Of a stretch of DNA of 64,000 bases, positions 45,950 through 57,426 are shown piece after piece (within the stretch, counting starts at the first letter, position 1; every line of letters begins with the position of its first letter). The notes beneath the pieces are model-generated. The model was not told the DNA's origin. It saw only the letters and a program-made list of their open reading frames with translations, and searched no databases. A program made the translations under genes and the position numbers. The DNA comes from Plantago ovata (Eukaryota > Streptophyta > Magnoliopsida > Lamiales > Plantaginaceae): positions 28,245,313-28,309,312 of the forward strand of contig CM051457.1 of assembly GCA_028274465.1 (NCBI GenBank). The letters run 5' to 3'.

Positions 45950-47181
45950 GATTGAGCTACTTTGGATCTTGAAATATTACTTGGAAATAGTGTAATGTAT
46001 CTCAATATATGTGCATTGCTATAATCAAGTTATAAAGAACCATATTATTGGTTATCCTTCAAGTATCATGTAAACATACTTAAGTTAAGTTTTCAATTCG
46101 TATTCTATTCGATCCTAAATCCTAAATTACTGAGTGGCTAGTTTGGGTAAAATGGAGGATAATATCTCATTGGTCACATATTCAAATTCTACGAGGTGTG
46201 AATTTTACGCCTTTTGAGTCGAATATGTCATTTGACTTACGTGGTTTGCATGCTATTACATGCTATTACGGATGGTATCGTGGTAGCGGGTTTCTAATAA
46301 ATAATTTAAAAAAAAAAAGGTACTATTGTTAAGGATTCAGCTTTTATTTGAGGGTGGCTATAATAAGCATGCACATGCTAAAAAGTGATTACACGCTCTA
46401 CTCCACAATGGATGATAAATAGTACCATGATAAGTGTTGTAGAGTCCACGAAATCATTTCATGTGAAATGCTCACATGCTTCACCAATCTTTACGGGGAA
46501 AATTCTGGAAAAAGTTAACTTTATATTACTATATATATGTCACGATTTTGTTACATTTTGTTCATAATATATGTTCGCTACTTTACAATGTTAACGCGCG
46601 ATGTGCTACAATTGGACATGTATCGAATCGAATATATATAACAGTGGTTATAACAAATTTTAATTTAAACATGTCTATTATATAGGCAGGCATGCGAAAC
46701 GTTTAAAAATATGTAAAAGGTGAATAAATTAAGCATAAATTGGAGTTAAATCGAGAAAACAACCAAGGGTTCATACTACTTCATTCCATTTGGGCATTCA
46801 GGACTATATCCCATACCATATCAGCTTATCTCCCGAACATATATATCACTAGGGAGTAGATTTTACAAACAAATTTTAAGATTTTAATTCAGTATATCCC
46901 GTTTTGGTACCATATCAGCTTATCTCCCGAAGATATATATCACTAGGGAGTAGATTTTACAAACAAATTTTAAGATTTTAATTCAGTATATCCCGTTTTG
47001 GTACCATATCAGCTTATAATATTTTAGTTCAGTTCAGATTTTTTCAAAAAAAAAAAAAAAAAACCTTAATTGGCTATTGCAATTATTTAGATGTGCAAGA
47101 TAACGCACCACAACTCAGTCACAAAGTATCATAGAACTGAAATTTGACATGATCTATAATTGACAGCCCTCTATAATTTAC
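45950..47181. other. Intergenic, no gene
   Basis: AT-rich upstream DNA of the sulfotransferase gene. It contains a 94-bp tandem repeat (46815-47013) and a poly-A run (47048-47065). Confidence 0.5.
46815..47013 (+). repeat. Tandem repeat, 94-bp unit, 2.1 copies
   Basis: 'accatatcagcttatctccc' begins at 46815 and 46909, and its first part again at 47003. The two full units differ at one position that I can see (gaacata versus gaagata), so the duplication is very recent. Confidence 0.95.
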
Positions 47182-47621
47182 TGTTGGGATTTCTATCTGA
47201 ATGGGTCGTCCAAGTCGTGGTTAGTTCGTGGATTGGCAAGTCCATCGATGGGAAGCATCTAGAATAGGCCAGTATTATGTAGGGTTTCTCGGAGATTACT
47301 TAGAGATTAAGGCGTATTGATTTTTTAGATTTATTTTCTGTTTTCTAGTTATTGAATATTGTTACTCAATATTAACTACTATATATAAGTCGCAAGACAT
47401 TGCCCATTAATTATGTTTGGATGCAATGAAAAGACGATTTATCGAAAACTCCATTTTTTTCTCCTCTTATGGCGTCGATCTCTGTCTTTGACGTTCTTCA
47501 TTCTTCTACCGATGTTTCTTTTTGTCAAGTTCTGTGCCAGCCATGTCGGAGGACGTTCGATCCCCGCGTACGATAACGAATTATCAAATCACGGTCTTGA
47601 TTCATCTTCAAGATCCCAACA
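47182..47621 (+). repeat. 5' LTR
   Basis: Starts TGTTGGGA and ends TCCCAACA, a perfect 8-bp terminal inverted repeat. It shares long stretches with 50166-50609, for example 'gtccaagtcgtggttagtt' and 'ttcttcattctt'. A TATA-like 'ctatatataag' (47379) and the following CT-rich zone suit an LTR promoter. Confidence 0.85.
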
Positions 47622-48123
47622 CATGCATGGGATAAGGGCCAGGTGTGAAGATCAACCAACAATCCACGCTTCTAAAAACATCAACGACCGACTAACGCAG
47701 CAGGAGACGAAGATCATGGATGTGCGGGCGTTGTTGAAGGTCGTGACGACGAACCCTAAGGCTATCAACATGGCGGCATGTGGAGGAGAAACCACCAGAA
47801 TGACTCTTGGGCTGGAATCTGTGTATTGGGGACCTGAGAAGATGTTGCGGAATGAAGAGGAGGCAACTGGTCAACAACGCAGCAGAAACCCAGATTCATC
47901 CAACAAGGTGAATTCAAATTTTTGTTCAAAATTTATGATTTTTTGTCCATGTATGATAGAGGATCCTAAGACGGACCCAATGACGAAAGAATGGTCGAGT
48001 TTGATTGAGGAACGAAGCCGTGTGAAGCTATTAAAAAGCTTCAACTCATTAGTGGTGGATATCCAAGACAACAATGAAAATTGGAACGGGAGGTTTGACT
48101 CTATTAGCATTGGAATCACGTGA
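47622..48123 (+). pseudogene. Gag-like remnant inside the LTR element
   Basis: The frame is open from within the LTR to 48123. After the LTR it encodes a helical stretch (INDRLTQQETKIMDVRALLK) that resembles the start of plant Ty3/gypsy gag polyproteins, then drifts to low-quality sequence. There is no zinc knuckle. No start codon can be assigned with confidence. Confidence 0.4.
47628..47641 (+). promoter_or_regulatory. Primer-binding site, tRNA-iMet type
   Basis: TGGGATAAGGGCCA, seven bases after the LTR end, matches the usual plant site TGGTATCAGAGCCA at 11 of 14 positions. This confirms LTR identity and orientation. Confidence 0.7.
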
Positions 48124-48856
48124 TTTCACTAGAAACAACCTCACAATGAGCTCCTGAAGATTGCCGAAGAAAGATTCAATCGAGGCACTGTCATGGAAGG
48201 GAAGGATATGTTCATTTCGGTTGAACCAAGATGTGGCCAACTCAATTGAACCCACGAACCAGAATTGATGGGTGAAAATCGGTCCAAGAGCGGTTGAACC
48301 AAGAACCAGTCTAGACCGATCAGATCTACGGACCGCACCAGCAAACTGGCGCATGGAGCTCGCCCAGAGTGTGAACAGCGTGCAACGAGGATTAAGTCGT
48401 GCGTGGGTGGGCCAACTGGCGTGTTGGAGAGCGTCAAAAGAAGCAGCAGTGCACGGGAGCTTTCTGGGAGCGCGTTGGACCACTGGAGGCGACTTGACGA
48501 CATGTGGGAAGTTTCGAAAGGACCATGGAGCTTATTTAAAGGCTTATAGGATAATTTTGTTCCGTGAAACTTGAATTGTGGACGTACTCGGAGAACCAAG
48601 CAAGGAAGAAGATGGCCCAAAAACGGATGGATCAAATATTGAACCTCATGTAACATTTAATTATTGTTATGATGAAGCTCTAATGAGTTAGTTGCAGTCA
48701 TGTTTCTATGAGGAAGGTAGTTGATCGTCATGAAGCTCTGGATAATGATGTCGAAGTATCCGGTGAGGGTGTACAAGGAAAAGTCAAGCAAGGATGATGA
48801 GGTCTCTGATCAGGGTAGTTTCAGAAGCAATTAGAACATGGCCAGTGAATTCATGG

Positions 48857-49335
48857 CGTTTTTTTTTTTTTTTTTTTTTTGAAATAAGTAAAAAGATTTC
48901 ATTAAAAACTCGTAGCATAAGCAATGCTCGAGAATGGTTCCAATTTACAAAAAGCAAAAACCCCTACCGAATTACAAAGTTCTCAACCTCTATACTAAAC
49001 TTCCCATCTGCCAACTAACAACATACATAATGGTCTTAAGGCTTCCAAAAAAATCCCGAGGATCGTAAACCACCAAGAATTTTGTCACAAGACAGGAACA
49101 ACCAAGGAGCACAAGGAGGACCGACAAGGTAGATCAAGTAGAAGCACTGAAACATGAGAAAACCATTGAAACCGTACAATAAGCTTCGAGTATTGCAACA
49201 AACCAGCATCGAAAAAGAATCTTGAGATAGAATAAAATCATGCAACAAACTCATGGGAACTTCACCACACACACAACAACACACTACACCCCCGATACCC
49301 TCATGTGATCACACTCCTCCACTCTATGCCAATAG
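48857..49335 (-). mobile_element. Nested retroposon (LINE 3' end or SINE) with poly(A) and 12-bp target duplication
   Basis: GTGAATTCATGG occurs at 48845-48856 and 49336-49347. Between them is a 479-bp insert that starts with a 22-base T run, so on the minus strand it ends in poly(A). The minus-strand sequence before the tail (gtttttaatgaaatc) resembles the 3' ends of plant L1-type LINEs, and an 82-codon frame (49036-49284) may be the remnant of its ORF. Target duplication, poly(A) and truncation together show target-primed reverse transcription. Confidence 0.85.
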
Positions 49336-50151
49336 GTGAATTCATGGTGAATATTGTTGAAGCGCCAGAAATTTGCAAGAACATGGTTGTGGAGAAGGTT
49401 ATGATAAGAGTGACGAAGAAGACTATCGAACTATTCGTAGATGAAGGTATTGGTGATGTAAGTAGTATGGAAACAACTAAATAGACGGTGAATGACACCA
49501 AAACGATCGAGAATCTATTGTTTTTAGGAAAACCACCTGACACTGGTGAGGCACTCTCAGGATTTCTAAGTCTCATCGATGAACCCGAGGATGAAGAACA
49601 AAGACGATTCCGAAAATATGAAGCAGCTCTAACCAGTTGTTACATGTGAACATCTACTTCCATATAGGGTTGTGTATCGGTATACGACAAACAACTTGCA
49701 AGGTATATGACTGTTACTCAGTTTGAGTTTGTGAAAACACGGGAGGATGCGATGCCGAAGCAGCTACTATGGAGTTGTGGGTTGAGAAAAACTAATGGCA
49801 CGAACAGGTTTGACCGACGTCGCTTTTTAGAGGCGAACAGGTTTTAAATTCTGAGATGCGGTAGGATGGAACTTCTAGGCAGGATAGGTAAGGTCAGAAG
49901 AGCTAGGGACGGTGGCCTAAACAAGATAATTCAAGTCTTTGATTCCTTATTGAAAGGGGAGTTTTTTTTTTGGAGAGGTGTAATATCCAAAGCTTGCATA
50001 AGAAGACTGAAAATGAGCAGGTGACCTTGGTGGTATTGCTCCCTATGGGTAATCCTCGCATTTGATCTAGGGGGCGACGAATGAGCAATGGTTGTTCGAT
50101 TGAAAAAAGTTGCGGCTAAAGTAGAAGAAACTCTTGGGGACAAGTTTGGTC

Positions 50152-50163
50152 TAAAGGGGCGGT
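50152..50163 (+). promoter_or_regulatory. Polypurine tract of the LTR element
   Basis: TAAAGGGGCGGT immediately before the right LTR, where plus-strand DNA synthesis would be primed. The AAGGGG core is typical of plant Ty3/gypsy elements. Confidence 0.6.
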
Positions 50164-50165
50164 AT

Positions 50166-50609
50166 TGTTGGGATTTTTATCCGTATGGGCCGTCCAAGTC
50201 GTGGTTAGTTTGTGGGCTGACAAGTCCATCAATGGAATCATCTATAATAGGCCAGTACCTAGGGTTTATGAAAATAAAAATTAGAGATTAAGGCGCGTAG
50301 ATCTTTATACAATTTTAGTTACCAAAGATTGTTACACTGTAACTACTATCTATATGGCACATGGCATTGCCCATCAATTACATTTGGAGGCAATAAGAAG
50401 ATGACTTTCTTACAATTCTATTTTGTTTTTCTCTCCCGATGGTGTCAATCTTTGTCTTTAATGTTCTTCATTCTTTTGTCGATATTTTTATCTGTCGAAC
50501 ACAATCATTCTCCCCTTTCTGCGTCAGCCATGTATGTAACACGTCTAATTCATGCATACAACAACAAACCATAGAATCGCAATCTCGAGTCTTTCTCATG
50601 ATTCCAACA
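50166..50609 (+). repeat. 3' LTR
   Basis: Begins TGTTGGGATTT and ends TTCCAACA. It aligns with the 5' LTR through its length with many substitutions and short indels. The 5-bp flanks (tttac before the left LTR, aatac after the right) do not match well, so the target duplication has decayed. Confidence 0.85.
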
Positions 50610-51222
50610 AATACCATATTCTATATATTAGAGGATATGGCATCGACTAATCCTTAGCATATTGAAAAACATATTGAAAAACGGTTCTGCATGTGGGATA
50701 AATTATCCAATTGAGTGAGTTTTTTGGTAGTTTAACGGACGGTCGGCCCTCCAACAAGAAAAGGTAGAAATATGGAAACGATGGTCATATGTGTGACAGT
50801 ACAAAACAATCATAGCCAGGCCAAAAAGTCGTCATTTTGAGTTGGGGCCAATAATGGTAAGGATAGCAACTAACATTAAAACATGAGAAATTTTGATCAT
50901 TTTGTTCATTTCAGATAAAAGAGAATTTCCAATAAAACAAAGGTAACTACGTACGTGAATGCTCCATCCTAATTGTGATTTATGATTTCCATCGGATTAA
51001 TGCTTGTTCTACTAATCGAGTTGTGAAGAATTTAGATTTGATCCAGGAAGGAGCATTAGAGAGATCCTAATCTCTTACTGTTGTGGTGCAAGTATAACAT
51101 TTGGTTTGAATCGACTCTTTAAAGCTCGAAACCTCACTATATAACGTAATCAAACGAATCGAAGTCCAACAATTAAGTTGCATGTGGAGATTCGATGGGA
51201 GTGAAAGTGACACACCTAGCTA

Positions 51223-51632
51223 GGGTCGTAACCGAGCTGTGCTTTTTTCGAGCTGTTCGAGTTCGGGTTAAAACTCGATTATTTAAGCTCGAGTTCGAGG
51301 AAATTAAAGAACTAGCTCGTTTCGTTTATCGAGTCAAGCTCGAATATTGAAAAGGTCGCGAGCCGCTCGAAAAAAATAAAATAAATATTATTTATTCTAT
51401 ATATTCATATATTATTTATTTTATATATTTTTTATTATATATATTTTTTTATCATTTAATTTATTTTATTTCTTATTAGAGCTCGCGAGCCGAGCTCGAA
51501 TAAGAAAAATATATGTCGAGCTCGAACTCGAGTCCAATAGTTGAAGCTCGATCGAGCTCGAATTTGAGTTCGAGCCGAGTGTTATAATTCGAGTTTGAGT
51601 CGAGCCTTGCCGAAACTTGACCGCTACACCTA
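51223..51632. mobile_element. hAT-like MITE rich in CGAGCTCGA-type motifs
   Basis: The segment has a dense set of GAGCTCGAG/CGAGCTCGA palindromic words on both sides of an AT-rich centre (51370-51475). The left edge 'tagggtcgtaaccgagctg' and right edge 'cttgaccgctacacct' are imperfectly inverted and resemble the GGTGTAACCGAGC ends of a common plant hAT MITE group, which I recall but cannot check here. No coding capacity. Confidence 0.6.
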
Positions 51633-53255
51633 CACGTCGTAGCTATTATTAGTCATTATAATACACTATACACCCCATATCGGCATAGCCCATATGGCAT
51701 GGACCATTAAAAATGAACCATGTCCCCCCTTGGCTTTATACACCCCGTTCATATGCTGTGATGATTTTTTCCTTCCATCAAGTAATATAGAGACAGGTAC
51801 ATTTAACTTATTTCACTGTTTGCCTTACATATTTTCAAAACACAAAAACCATGCCAAGATCATTTCCAATCTGACGCCAATTTTTAATTATGTCATATGA
51901 TTTTGAGAATGATCCAATGTATAGAGTATAGTTATATCCTCCTCTTATCAAGATTCTTACATGGACTAGATGATCTACAAGTAAATACTATACTTTCTAC
52001 AGCATCTAATAAAACTAGTTTGTATAAGAAATGTTTTCACCCCACATTCACTCCAATCAAACTGTACAGTTCATCTCAAACCTTTCTCACCTATTGCAAT
52101 CAGATAAAACTCAAACGGAGTTAATAATCATATATTTACCACTCCTCTTCCTTAAAGATTTGTTTAACCAATAACGGTGCAAAGCTTGTGCAATACATTT
52201 TCTGGGGGCTGGGGCTTGTGCAGTAAACCAAACTGCACAGGGCCACATTTTCTGGGGGCCTCCGGACCCAATACACTGAAGCTCTGTACTAGGCTTCTCC
52301 GAAGAAAAAAATAATAAAAATAAGAAAAACTAGTTCAGCCGTAATTCTTCAAAAAACACAGACCGACTCTTCTACTTCCTCAGCAAGCACAACCGTAATT
52401 CCCCGGTCTGTCAAGACTTTTTTCTTTCTTAAAGTTTTCTGGGCTGTGTAATTAATTTGTTTCTTAAAAAAAAAAGTTGTATTTAATGTTAGTATTTGAG
52501 GCCTCGTCTAAAAATTTGCACAGGGTCACTTAAAACTCCAAGACGCCCCTGTGTTTATCTAATGCGGTAGAATTGGAACTTAAATCACCTTCCAACCACT
52601 CTAGGAACTAGGAATGATACTTCATTTTTGATATTGGTGTCGATATTCTTGATGTAATTTTTTGTGGGGTGCAACTCTTATGTAAATTTTGGAATTTCAA
52701 TATATTTTTGGACGGTTTCGAAAAACAACTCTATGTACCAGAAAGTACATATATTATCACCATGAAAATATTTTATCATCTGCCATTGCACCACGTATTA
52801 CAATTTACAAAACATTGGTGTTGTCACTAATACAATACAACTATGACATGACATTAGGAGATTAATGGTATGTACTACTAGTATTCCAGGAATAGAATTT
52901 GCATCGTTACTTAGTTCATCAAGGGACTCATGACTTTCACATTAGTAATAATGTTTTGTTGTCTGGTACTTTAGTACTCATGCTTTGTCGTCGATCTCTT
53001 GAATTGTCTTAATTTGGCTTTAATTGTGATGATAGAAACTTGTTAAACATCTGCGTGCATTGTCTCATTCCAATATTAATTACATAATGACAACATACTC
53101 CTATTGGGGATAAGTTTCCATCAAGTTAAACAACAAACAGGAAACAAACAAACAATAGTAGAACTTCTAGTTGGTAGTACTTGTAATCAAATTCATTTTA
53201 CATTTTTCTACCTTGTTTCTATAATTACTTTCGGATTTTCTCTTGTACAAACAAC

Positions 53256-53520
53256 TTTTTTTTTAAACCGCTAAAAATTTATTAATAATAAGATCACGAG
53301 TATAAGTTATACTCGTGATAATACAACCAATACCTCGTACAATTACCAAAGCAACAAAGAAGAAGGAGAGAACAACAACAATGCCTCCAAACGGCTTTCT
53401 AGTCAGTTACAAACAAGGCTCTCCTTACTAACAGCTAACCAAATGGAGGGAGGCAGAACAACTAATCTCAACGGTGGACAAGATACTGGGTAACTGGGTT
53501 AATGGAGGATTGCACTTTTT
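53256..53520 (-). mobile_element. LINE 3' end fragment with short poly(A)
   Basis: A T run (53258-53266) opens minus-strand sequence ending 'aataaatttttagcggttt' then poly(A), a layout typical of plant L1 LINE tails. The phrases 'acgagtataagttatactcgt' form an 8-bp hairpin (53296-53317). The coding part is too short to confirm, and I could not find a target duplication. Confidence 0.45.
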
Positions 53521-54458
53521 TCCCTTTGCTAGCTTGTCGCTTTCCTCAGTTTCTTCAACTTCTACCTTACTTATAGCATAAATTATGCACACAATAACAC
53601 AGAATCGTGAAAATAGTTAACTAGTTAAGAAAGATAAAATAGTAATAACAGTTTTCGATCACAAGAACTTGTTGCAAAGTATTTCTTGTTGCTGTTACTA
53701 CTGTGGTTCAAGAATAAAATTCTACTACCACTATACTAAAGCACTAGTCACATTCATTTTCAGACATATTCACACTATGTGAAGTTTATAATTATAGCAT
53801 AGTGGCATCGCCACGGATATATGCAAAGTAACTACTGCAAGGGGTGTTTGCTGCAATCTCATTCCAATAAATTTCTACTATCGATCAACATTTTTTTAAG
53901 TATGACGTGTAATGCAATTTTTTCAAATTTGTAGGCAGGGCCTAATTACTATATAGATATACCCAAAAAAATGTAATATACATGTTTATATTATGTTGGA
54001 TATACAATAAAGATCTCCACTTGAATTTATTTTTAAAATGTGACGGAGAATTATTTTGTTCAATAATTTAATAATTTAATTAGGTGATATATATTAATAT
54101 ATTATCAATTATATATCATCTATAAATTATAAATTTTCTCATAATATATATTTTCTGAAGTTCCTTTGTAGTTACATTTTCTTAATCTCAAGTATGACAT
54201 GTATGAGCCCACTCCAGTTTGAGTTGGGCCAGTAACGATTCTTCAGGGTGTAATGCGCCAATATGGACCCATTGCTCTAGGGCTCTAGGCTATATGCTTA
54301 TTTTCTTCTGGGCTATCTCACCCATTAAGCCCAAAACTCGGGCTCCTAACTCATCCTCTCCGGGCGTGCTTCAAGCTCAAGGCCCAAAAATAGCTCGGAG
54401 AGTGTTTGCTTTAGTAAAAAGAATTTTAATATATATTGTTTATTTTTAAGAAAAAATG

Positions 54459-55200
54459 GATTAAACCACCCAAGCTATCTTATCTTTTGAAACTATACCC
54501 CCAAACTATTAAGTTTGGTGATTAACCAACTCAACTATTATAATTTTGAGACAATGCCCCGTGAATTGAAGTGGCTCTTTTTAGTTAAGTAAATAGATAA
54601 TACAACATTTGTAGGTGTTTAAATTTAGTATATTTAACACATAAAAATATTTATTCATATTCCATGACTACAAAGTTATATTTCACATGACATACCAAAA
54701 AACAAAAAAAACATATATATTTCCCCCGTAATTACGTTATATTTGACGTTTTCGAGTTATTTTTGCTACAAATTACTTTAAATTACATTGAAAAATATAT
54801 AAAAACTATTACAATATCATCAATGTACTTTAATTATACTTTCACAATATTTTTTTTATATATTTGTTTACAGTATAAATTAAAAGCAATTAATTGTCAA
54901 AATGTTTTCAAAAAATTTATTAAAAAATTAATAAAAGTAATGGAGGAGAAACTAATTATAACTTATTTTAAAATTATAAAATAAAATTTGAATACTTAAA
55001 CATCATTATAATTGACAGAATTGAATTTTGTATCACAATATCTAAGAAACTAACATATTTGGTTGATTTATTAAGAGGTTATTATAAAATTTATTAGATT
55101 GGGAGCACTGTATCAAAAGTATAATAGTTTAGGGGTTAATAACCAAGTTTATTAGTTTTGGGGCATAATCTTAAGGGTAATATTTTTGGGGGTCTTATAC
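54459..55200. mobile_element. Long-armed foldback element (MULE-like), ~740 bp
   Basis: The left ~110 bases (with 'accccca', 'aactattaagtttggt', 'gagacaatgcccc') recur inverted at the right end ('accaagtttattagttttgg', 'ggggcataatctt', 'ttgggggtcttata'). Arms of about 100 bases with a non-coding AT-rich centre suggest a non-autonomous Mutator-like element. No clear target duplication. Confidence 0.65.
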
Positions 55201-57240
55201 TACTACTATATATTTGAATTCCACAAAGCTTATTGGATGATTTCTCTATGCGTTTCTATTTCGCATTTTAATTGTCACATACACTATCAATAACGAGGTG
55301 TAGAATTTGGAGCTACATATGTAATTATGAACATATAGGATTTTGTTTTTTTTTTTTGTTTTTTTTTAAGCAAACCCACACGAACAACTCATATTGATAT
55401 TGTTCATCAATGTGAAAGTATCGTGTAAAGACTAAAACATAATCATTGCACATCTGTAATTTACATGATGTGGTCCAGTCCATACTATATAAATCTTTGA
55501 GAGATTGCACTTGGTAAAGTTACAAATTAGGATTTGGACCACAAATTTAAATTAAGCTTAGGTGTATGTATCATCAAGTTTTTTGTTTGTTTGAACTTTG
55601 AAGCATTCAGAAGTTTCCCAGCACAGGTTAATTAAAAAGAGTGATCTTCTTGGATCATGTGTGCCTTTTATTCTTCTTTATTATGGTTAGTCGAAGATGT
55701 GATTTTATAAGTACAAATTTAACTACTTTTGTTTTTGTACTTCAGTCTCGGTTTTCAAAATGGGACGACCTTGTGACTTGTGAGCATCGAGCAAGCATGA
55801 CAAAAAGATGAAACAAAATCCACAAAATGATTCGTTTCATTGTTTCCGTGATGCCCAACCCGATCGACATAAAATGCCAGTTTGTAGCCCTCCGCGCTCA
55901 CGTTGTGTTGAAGATTGGAAAACTGCAGCTGAAGCTGAGAATGAGGTACAAAGATCAAGTAACGCTAGAGTAAAAAATGTAGTGGTAGTGAAATATGTCG
56001 TGAATGTACCCTTTGTAGTTAGCCGATAATGAAAGAGAAAAACTTTGCGGCAAAATCACCTTAATTGAGGTCCAAGCGTATTTCAACTAAAAGTTTAATG
56101 CCAATCATTATGAATGCGATCTTTCATGGCCAACCATTGATAACCCGGCAACCAACATTGACATTGATAACCGGCAACCAACAGGGATAGGTTCACAAAA
56201 TGCATGAATTCAATACTGAAATTTATAGCCCTTTTCCCTATTCACATAGAAAGCTGCACTAATAATTAATGGCCAAAGAACAACACGGCTTGTGAAATGC
56301 AAGAAGATTCCTTGATTTTCCTAAAATTTCATTATTATAATTATATAAATTGAATCATGAGTCATGACTCATGAGTGTGTCAAATATTAAAGAATGTGAA
56401 AATATAGCAAAAAAATTCTATAATTTTAATTCAGATAAAACAAGGCCCGAAAATCAAATTCTAACGAGTCGAGCACTAGAAAGATAAAGCACAAATATCA
56501 ACATCCTCTTCAAATTGAGGAGCCGATCTCAAGCTTGCAAAACTACTGGATCACAAATACCAAAAAGATAAAGCAAATACGGACGTTGTGACGCATAGAG
56601 ATAAAATTTGACTCAACTCGACGTTTAACCCTTACCGAGCTGCAAGAAAGATAATCTTTGCCATGCTAACCCATATGATGCCGTTTGTATGTTTTTTCTT
56701 TAATTAATAGTACTACAATATTTTGCCGTTCAGAAAGAAGAAAAAAACATATGATGCAATATGGTTTGTTTTGAAGTAGAAGTAGTATGAATATGATGAT
56801 GCAATAGGTTGAAAAACAGTAAACCACGAATATTCCACAAGAACTCCCCTAATCCGCCCTATCCCTTTCCAAAACACCAACAACACGTCAAAATTACGAC
56901 TCCTTTTGGACTAAAGTTGATAGCATTTAGACGCTAAAGTGGCCATTATTAATTGTAAACACCAAAAAGTCATACCCACGTTCCTCCTAACCGGCTAACC
57001 CATAACCAATTAACCCCATCAAATCACTCACGCTCTCTCCACGCACCTTTTTTTCTTCTTCTTTCCCTTTCCGTCTCTTCATCATCATCATCCTCACTAA
57101 ACCTCAAACACAAAATCCCTTTCCCCACTGTCAAAATCTCATTTCCAACCTACACACTTACTTACAAACCTCAATATATCTATCTATCTATAGTCTATAC
57201 ATACACACTGTACACTCCTCTTCTTCATCGAACTAATTGC

Positions 57241-57426
57241 ATGCTCTACAGACACAATTGCGATGGGCTCGTGTTTGTCTCGGGAGGACAAATCAATTGC
57301 GAAGAGAAGAGCTTCCAGAAGAATCACCAATCACTCCTCGTCCTCTGCGGCGGCGGCGGGAGGCGGAGGGAGCAACCGGTGGTCGAGGATACGGTCGTCC
57401 AGGAAGGAGGAGAATCTGATTCATGA
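57241..57426 (+). promoter_or_regulatory. Overlapping upstream ORF in the methylesterase gene
   Basis: An ATG at 57241, 22 bases before the methylesterase ATG and in another frame, opens 61 codons that overlap the main coding start and end at 57426. If transcription starts upstream, as the leader-like sequence suggests, scanning ribosomes meet this ATG first. Its context (ttgcATGc) is weaker than that of the main ATG (gcgATGg). Confidence 0.45.

Larger units (their letters stand above)
47182..50609 (+). mobile_element. Decayed non-autonomous LTR retrotransposon (probably Ty3/gypsy-derived)
   Basis: Two related ~440-bp LTRs (47182-47621 and 50166-50609) flank 2.5 kb. Both start TGTTGGGATTT, and the first ends TCCCAACA (second TTCCAACA), so terminal inverted repeats are intact. 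A primer-binding site follows the left LTR and a purine-rich tract precedes the right one. A frame from within the left LTR to 48123 has a gag-like RLTQQETKIMDVRALLKVVT segment. No protease, reverse transcriptase, RNase H or integrase is visible. A 479-bp LINE/SINE insertion interrupts the interior. The LTRs have diverged heavily by eye, so the element is old. Confidence 0.8.
50610..57240. other. 6.6-kb region without a supported gene
   Basis: Contains the hAT-like MITE (51223-51632), a LINE tail (53256-53520) and a long foldback element (54459-55200). 52180-52300 has GC-richer phrases ('gcacagggccacattttctg') that recall hAT transposon ends. 56990-57240 is CT-rich and probably the promoter and leader of the methylesterase gene. 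No convincing coding frame. Confidence 0.5.

Noticed and set aside
48049-48656. Two overlapping long minus-strand frames
   Set aside because: They lie in the decayed LTR-element interior, lack motifs, and oppose the element's orientation.
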